Notes under the pieces: model-generated
Told to the model about the DNA's origin: nothing
The model's input: the letters and a program-made list of their open reading frames with translations, nothing else
The model's database searches: none
Part shown: in pieces, positions 14,302 to 18,211 of the stretch
How the letters are laid out: every line of letters begins with the position of its first letter
Position numbering within the stretch: position 1 is the stretch's first letter
Assembly: GCA_902489575.1 (NCBI GenBank)
Contig: CABUAQ010000035.1
Coordinates: 1-18,211 of the forward strand
Source of the DNA: an uncultured bacterium
Lineage (GTDB): Bacteria > Cyanobacteriota > Vampirovibrionia > Gastranaerophilales > Gastranaerophilaceae
Direction of reading: 5' to 3'
DNA length: 18,211 nt
Translations under genes and position numbers: made by a program

Positions 14302-16433
14302 TGACTGAAGATTTAGTTACTATGAACTACAATAGGGCTAATGACAAAACATGGATGGTAAATATCGATGGAAAATATTCTGATGTTATTAGAGAATACC
14401 TTATTAATGATGGCATTCCAGAAGATGGTGTAGACCAAATATTGCAAAACGCCGCAAAAACATTGGGATATTGTCCAAATCCAGAAAAAGATGACATATG
14501 CCAACGTACAGGAATTGTTATTGGTAAAGTGCAAAGCGGCAAAACTTCAAATTTCATCTCGTTGACTGCTTTAGCATTTGACAATGGTTATGATATTGTA
14601 GTTGTTTTGGGTGGTACAAAAAAACCATTAGTTAAACAAAACAGAGAAAGAATTGTGGAATATTTTGGCGATGATAATGATGTTGTTGTTTTAGACACTA
14701 CTGATTATAGAGATCAATTAAACGAAAAAAGTATAAAACAATTCACTCAAATAATGGGAAAGAAAATAATTGTGGTCGCATTAAAGAATACAACTCAAAT
14801 TGACTTTATTGCGAATAATATGTTTACCAATTCGTCATTAGCTGAGGAACCAGTATTAATAATTGATGACGAGGGTGATGAAGCCTCATTAAACACTCTT
14901 GTAAATAAAAATAAAAAAAGTGCCACTTATGAATCCATAGAAAAACTAAAGCAGAAAATAAATAGGCACTGTTTTGTTTCTGTTACCGCTACTCCTCAAG
15001 CCAACTTACTAATCAACACCTTAGATGTGCTTTCACCAGACTTTGGTATTTTAGTAGATCCTGGAAAAGGATATTGTGGCTTAAATGTTTTTCATAGCAG
15101 TGGTAAATATATAAAAGAAATATCTGCAAAAGAAGAATCACTTTTAGATGAAGGTATGCCCGATTCTTTTGTTCTAGCAATATCTATGTTTTTTGTAGCA
15201 TGCGCTATTAATAAATATCGTAATACTTCTCAAAAAAAATTATCGATGCTTGTTCATCCCAGTCAATTAAAAGCCGATCATAAGAAAGTTTATGATAAAG
15301 TAAATGATCTTATTGAAAATTGGAGAAGTCTTTCAGAAAATAAAAATGATATAGCATACCATGACTTAATAAAGATCTTATTATCAGCATATAATGAATA
15401 TGCTAAAACAATTAAGGATATTCCCCCATTCAATGATTTAGAAGGACTTATTATTGAAGCAATAGAAACTTGTTATTTACATATTGTTAATGGCGATAAA
15501 GTATCAAGTGGAGCAGATAAGTTTTATGATTATAACATATATATCGGTGGGGCAATGCTTGGAAGAGGTCTAACTTTAAAAGGACTTGTAATAACATATA
15601 TTATAAGAACAGCCAAAGGTATTTCAGCTGCTGATACAGTTCAACAACGTGCAAGATGGTTTGGATATAAAACAAAATATCTTGACTTGTGTAGAGTCTT
15701 TGCTGTTGAAAAAATAATAAAAGAATTTCAAGCAATACGGGATCATGAAGAGGACCTTTGGGATACAGTTAGAGAAACCAATCTTCAGGGTACTAGATTT
15801 AAAGATATGGCAAGAGTCTTTATGCTTTCTGATAATCTAAGAATGACTAGAACTAATGTTGCAAAAACGGAAAATTATGCTTTTTCGTTATGGAATATGC
15901 AAAGAGACTTCTTAACAGACCAACAGTTTATAAACAGCAACAACGAAATATTGAAATTGTTTAGAAGGTCACATAAGGATTTAATTACTACAGAAAGACA
16001 TGGCAATGGTGCGCCTTATGTTATTATTAGAAACATAGAGTTTAGTCTCGTGAAATCTGAAATACTGGATAAATTTATATTTCCAAACAACTGTAAACTA
16101 AATAATGGCGTTATCAATAAGTTATCTACAATACTGAAAGGAAAAGGACTCTCACCTAAGATCGATGTGATATGGATGAGGGATGGTAAACATTCTCATT
16201 ATGATATAAATAACGGTCATATCGACAATTATATGGTTGGTCGTAGGCCTAAGGAATTAAATATTCCAGCTATTTATAAAGGTGATAGATACGAGTTTTG
16301 TAGAGACGGCGTAATGCAGCTTCAGATTCACATAATTGAAGACAATATCACAGGAATAGTAAGTCCGATGTTAGCTTTGCATATTCCTAAAGAAATTATT
16401 GAAAAACTAACAAATTTGGTAATACAAGCTTGA
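14301..16433 (+). CDS. Z1-domain superfamily II helicase-like ATPase
   Basis: The 710-residue protein has the Z1 architecture. It shows Walker A GKVQSGKT (75-82), Walker B IIDDEGDEAS (187-196), the motif III-like SVTATPQA (227-234), then the distinctive Z1 core GGAMLGRGLTLKGLV (416-430) and QQRARWFGY (448-456) with its arginine fingers. Z1 proteins are associated with MORC/MutL-linked restriction systems and MZA. Their helicase activity is inferred from the fold, not shown here. The region after 480 is unassigned. GAGGTGA upstream of the overlapping ATG supports the start. It sits between the GHKL ATPase and the nuclease, 13 bp from the latter. Confidence 0.92.
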   Translation: MTEDLVTMNYNRANDKTWMVNIDGKYSDVIREYLINDGIPEDGVDQILQNAAKTLGYCPNPEKDDICQRTGIVIGKVQSGKTSNFISLTALAFDNGYDIVVVLGGTKKPLVKQNRERIVEYFGDDNDVVVLDTTDYRDQLNEKSIKQFTQIMGKKIIVVALKNTTQIDFIANNMFTNSSLAEEPVLIIDDEGDEASLNTLVNKNKKSATYESIEKLKQKINRHCFVSVTATPQANLLINTLDVLSPDFGILVDPGKGYCGLNVFHSSGKYIKEISAKEESLLDEGMPDSFVLAISMFFVACAINKYRNTSQKKLSMLVHPSQLKADHKKVYDKVNDLIENWRSLSENKNDIAYHDLIKILLSAYNEYAKTIKDIPPFNDLEGLIIEAIETCYLHIVNGDKVSSGADKFYDYNIYIGGAMLGRGLTLKGLVITYIIRTAKGISAADTVQQRARWFGYKTKYLDLCRVFAVEKIIKEFQAIRDHEEDLWDTVRETNLQGTRFKDMARVFMLSDNLRMTRTNVAKTENYAFSLWNMQRDFLTDQQFINSNNEILKLFRRSHKDLITTERHGNGAPYVIIRNIEFSLVKSEILDKFIFPNNCKLNNGVINKLSTILKGKGLSPKIDVIWMRDGKHSHYDINNGHIDNYMVGRRPKELNIPAIYKGDRYEFCRDGVMQLQIHIIEDNITGIVSPMLALHIPKEIIEKLTNLVIQA

Positions 16434-16446
16434 TTGAGGAAAAGCA

Positions 16447-17409
16447 ATGAGTATAGTAGAATTATTTAATAAAAAGTTTAATAACAATTCTGGTATCGAC
16501 TGTGATTTTTCACTTTTAAAATATACTGATAATGTTTTTGTAGGTCGTGATAAAAGTGGAAATTGTGCTATGGTGATAAATTCTTCCACACCAAACCATA
16601 ATCAAATTATGCAAAAAACAAAAATGTTAAGTTTGGAGTGCAATGTTTCTGTAACATATAATTTGGACGGAAAAACTATTACATCTACAGTTCATGTATT
16701 AAAATGTTATTCCAAGGAAGCGGATGAGATTTCACTATTTCTTGAGTTATCAATTCTTTTTATTCTTAAAGGCGATTACTCTGAACAACATTTATTAAAT
16801 GTGTTTAGAACCATGGTTAATTTTTTCTCAATTAAAAATGAGCCGAGTGAAATTGAATTACAAGGCTTGTTTGCCGAATTGTATGCAATTAAATATTTTC
16901 AAAACAGTTTAGATTTAGGCAAATACTGGCAATCGAGAGATAAATTGAAATTTGATTTTTCTATATCTGACACTCTAAAAATCGAAGTGAAGTCTACAAT
17001 AAAACCTGAAAGAATACATCATTTTAAACACGAACAACTTACGACTAATTTATATGATATTTATATTATATCTTTTATGCTGCGATACGATGATTCTGGA
17101 ATTTCATTATTTGATTTACTAATTGAAATGAAAAACTATTATAAAAATGATCCTGAGCATTTAATAAAAATATTAAAAACCTTAAGAAGTACTTCTAAAT
17201 CAAGATTAATTTCTATGAAATTCGAAAAAAATTATATTGAATCAAAAATGAAAATCTTTAAAGCAAAAGATGTTCCCAAATTCAAGCAAAAAACACCTTC
17301 TGGAGTTTTTAATGCAGAATATGATTGTTCATTGGAAAACATAAATGAAATAAGTCTAACGGAATTCATTAATAATATAAAATCGATTAATGCACAAAAT
17401 TGTATTTGA
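16447..17409 (+). CDS. PD-(D/E)XK nuclease, DUF4420-type
   Basis: The 320-residue protein contains a compact nuclease core: helix E138-LQGLFAELYAI with E144, then D170 in KFDFSIS and E180-V-K182 in KIEVKST, followed by HHFKHEQL. This spacing and the EVKST form match the PD-(D/E)XK motif proteins (DUF4420) that accompany GHKL and Z1 genes. It would be the DNA-cutting subunit. The N-terminal 130 residues form a mixed domain of unknown role. GAGGAAAAG precedes the ATG. It is the last gene of the operon, about 80 bp before a very strong terminator. Confidence 0.88.
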   Translation: MSIVELFNKKFNNNSGIDCDFSLLKYTDNVFVGRDKSGNCAMVINSSTPNHNQIMQKTKMLSLECNVSVTYNLDGKTITSTVHVLKCYSKEADEISLFLELSILFILKGDYSEQHLLNVFRTMVNFFSIKNEPSEIELQGLFAELYAIKYFQNSLDLGKYWQSRDKLKFDFSISDTLKIEVKSTIKPERIHHFKHEQLTTNLYDIYIISFMLRYDDSGISLFDLLIEMKNYYKNDPEHLIKILKTLRSTSKSRLISMKFEKNYIESKMKIFKAKDVPKFKQKTPSGVFNAEYDCSLENINEISLTEFINNIKSINAQNCI

Positions 17410-17491
17410 GATTATATACATAATGCAACAGAAATATTTACATTTGCGAAAGTAAAATATTGCTCGCATGCAAAACAATTTTTTATCTCTT

Positions 17492-17536
17492 GATGCAATG
17501 GAGCAGTCGATTTGACTGCTCCATTGCATCTTTTTT
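17492..17536 (+). terminator. Strong terminator of the methyltransferase-nuclease operon
   Basis: GATGCAATGGAGCAGTC (17492-17508) pairs perfectly over 17 bp with 17514-17530 around GATTT, followed by T6. Confidence 0.9.
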
Positions 17537-17713
17537 ATTAAATCCTTGTTTGCGTTGTTGTTATAACACCTTCATATTTTTTCAAAAAGTAGTATTTATC
17601 ATTCGACCAGCAAGTAATCAGTTAAGTATTCAGCTTATTAAAACGATAATCGGATTATTTATTCACAACCTGCATTTTTTAAAGTGCTGGTTATTTTTTA
17701 TAAATTTTTTCTC

Positions 17714-17869
17714 AAAACACATCAACAAAACTTGAATTTTTCTCTGTATTATAGAGGGGCATTTTTTCTATGGTGAAATTAAATGTAAACAAGGTGTAAA
17801 GAATTTTGAAAAACACCCGAACAAAACGGGGATTTTTCTCCGTATAGTAGAGGGAGTTTTTTAACGGTG
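17714..17869 (+). repeat. Pair of diverged ~60-bp direct repeats
   Basis: Copies at about 17714-17775 and 17810-17869 share an AAAACAC...AACAAAAC start, ATTTTTCTC.GTAT, TAGAGGG, a T6 run and GGTG near the end. The second copy contains ACGGGGA-TTTT-TCTCCGT, a 7-bp stem with one G:U. They lie directly upstream of the HTH gene and may be attenuator-like or binding sites for it. Confidence 0.55.
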
Positions 17870-17934
17870 TCTTTTCTTTTTGGTTTTCACTTTATAAAAA
17901 TATTCTCTCGAATAATTTGGAAGGAGGGTTTCGT

Positions 17935-18211
17935 ATGCGTAAAAATTGCAGCGGTCAATTTTTTCTTTTGCCGAACAGGATTTTTGATGAACGGTTATCG
18001 CCCAACGAGTTTATCGTTTATTCTTTTCTTGTTCGTGCAAAGGACTCGGCGGGGCAAAGTTTTTGGTCGGTGCCAATGATTGCGAAAAGCTGTTCGATGT
18101 GTGCATCTACTTGCAGAAAAGTTTTGCGTTCGCTTGAAAGCGGTGGGTACATAACGATCTCGAAGCGGTTTATCGGCGGCGAGCAAAAGAGCAATCTATA
18201 CACGGTCAACA
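17935..18211 (+). CDS. HTH_36-type DNA-binding protein, cut by right edge
   Basis: AAGGAGGG at 17921-17928 precedes an ATG at 17935 that opens a frame with no stop before the window ends (92 residues visible). FFLLPNRIFDERLSPNEFIV leads into a winged helix: SVPMIAKSCSMCASTCRKVL, then LESGGYITISKR. This is the layout of HTH_36 proteins common in clostridial integrative and conjugative elements, where they act as replication-type or regulatory proteins. Base composition is less AT-rich than in the preceding operon. The C-terminal domain that would settle its role lies outside the window. Confidence 0.8.
   Translation, partial: MRKNCSGQFFLLPNRIFDERLSPNEFIVYSFLVRAKDSAGQSFWSVPMIAKSCSMCASTCRKVLRSLESGGYITISKRFIGGEQKSNLYTVN

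Larger units (their letters stand above)
17410..17934. other. Intergenic region at island edge (about 525 bp)
   Basis: This holds the operon terminator at 17492-17536, a low-complexity AT-rich stretch (17537-17713) in which I see nothing, and two diverged repeats (17714-17869) in front of the HTH gene. Confidence 0.6.

Noticed and set aside
17460..17735. 91-codon plus-strand frame after the nuclease gene
   Set aside because: It spans the operon terminator, is low-complexity AT-rich sequence and lacks a ribosome binding site.
1..18211. CRISPR arrays and tRNA or rRNA genes
   Set aside because: No regularly spaced repeats and no recognisable tRNA or rRNA sequence were seen in the window.

Overview
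The window looks like a chromosomal accessory region of a low-GC, endospore-forming Bacillota of the class Clostridia. The evidence is an alpha/beta-type small acid-soluble spore protein, a clostridial-type flavodoxin, strong AGGAGG-type ribosome binding sites, AT-rich sequence, a TnpV-type transposon protein and an HTH protein typical of clostridial mobile elements. Species cannot be read from the sequence.

Layout. (1) Positions 1-2130 carry ordinary cellular genes: a flavodoxin-family protein with a small two-helix membrane protein on the minus strand, a divergent HD-domain protein, and a spore protein whose C-terminus is aberrant. (2) Positions 2278-4150 hold a RhuM-family gene with its terminator, then a TnpV gene that lacks a good start codon. 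(3) Positions 4251-7025 (minus) hold a two-gene pair: a DUF4297/Cap4-like nuclease followed by a Rad50/DUF2326-like ABC ATPase with a zinc-hook CxxC. (4) Positions 7148-10178 (minus) are a tight five-gene operon: excisionase-like HTH, a membrane-anchored protein with a HEPN-type Rx4H motif, a class III-like Fic protein, an HNH nuclease, and a larger Fic protein with a VbhA-like N-terminal segment and a winged helix. (5) Positions 10340-10743 contain decayed gene fragments, followed by an XRE regulator with a consensus promoter and a palindromic operator candidate. (6) Positions 11456-17409 (plus) are a four-gene operon: C5 cytosine methyltransferase, MORC/MutL-like GHKL ATPase, Z1-domain helicase-like ATPase and a PD-(D/E)XK (DUF4420-type) nuclease, ended by a 17-bp perfect terminator. 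(7) At 17714-18211 a diverged repeat pair precedes an HTH gene that runs off the right edge.

How they fit together. From about 2.2 kb onward almost every gene belongs to families linked to phage defence or toxin-antitoxin conflict, with transposon-type genes on both flanks, so I read 2.2-17.5 kb as a defence island. The methyltransferase-GHKL-Z1-nuclease operon matches a described restriction-like architecture (MORC/MutL-linked R-M systems, related to MZA). In it the methylase would mark self DNA and the two ATPases and the nuclease would act on foreign DNA. The nuclease-ABC pair resembles ABC-3C/Lamassu-type SMC-linked defence. The HTH-HEPN/TM-Fic-HNH-Fic operon is the part I cannot match to a named system and is the best candidate for something undescribed. 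All functions are inferred from motifs read by eye; no database search was run.
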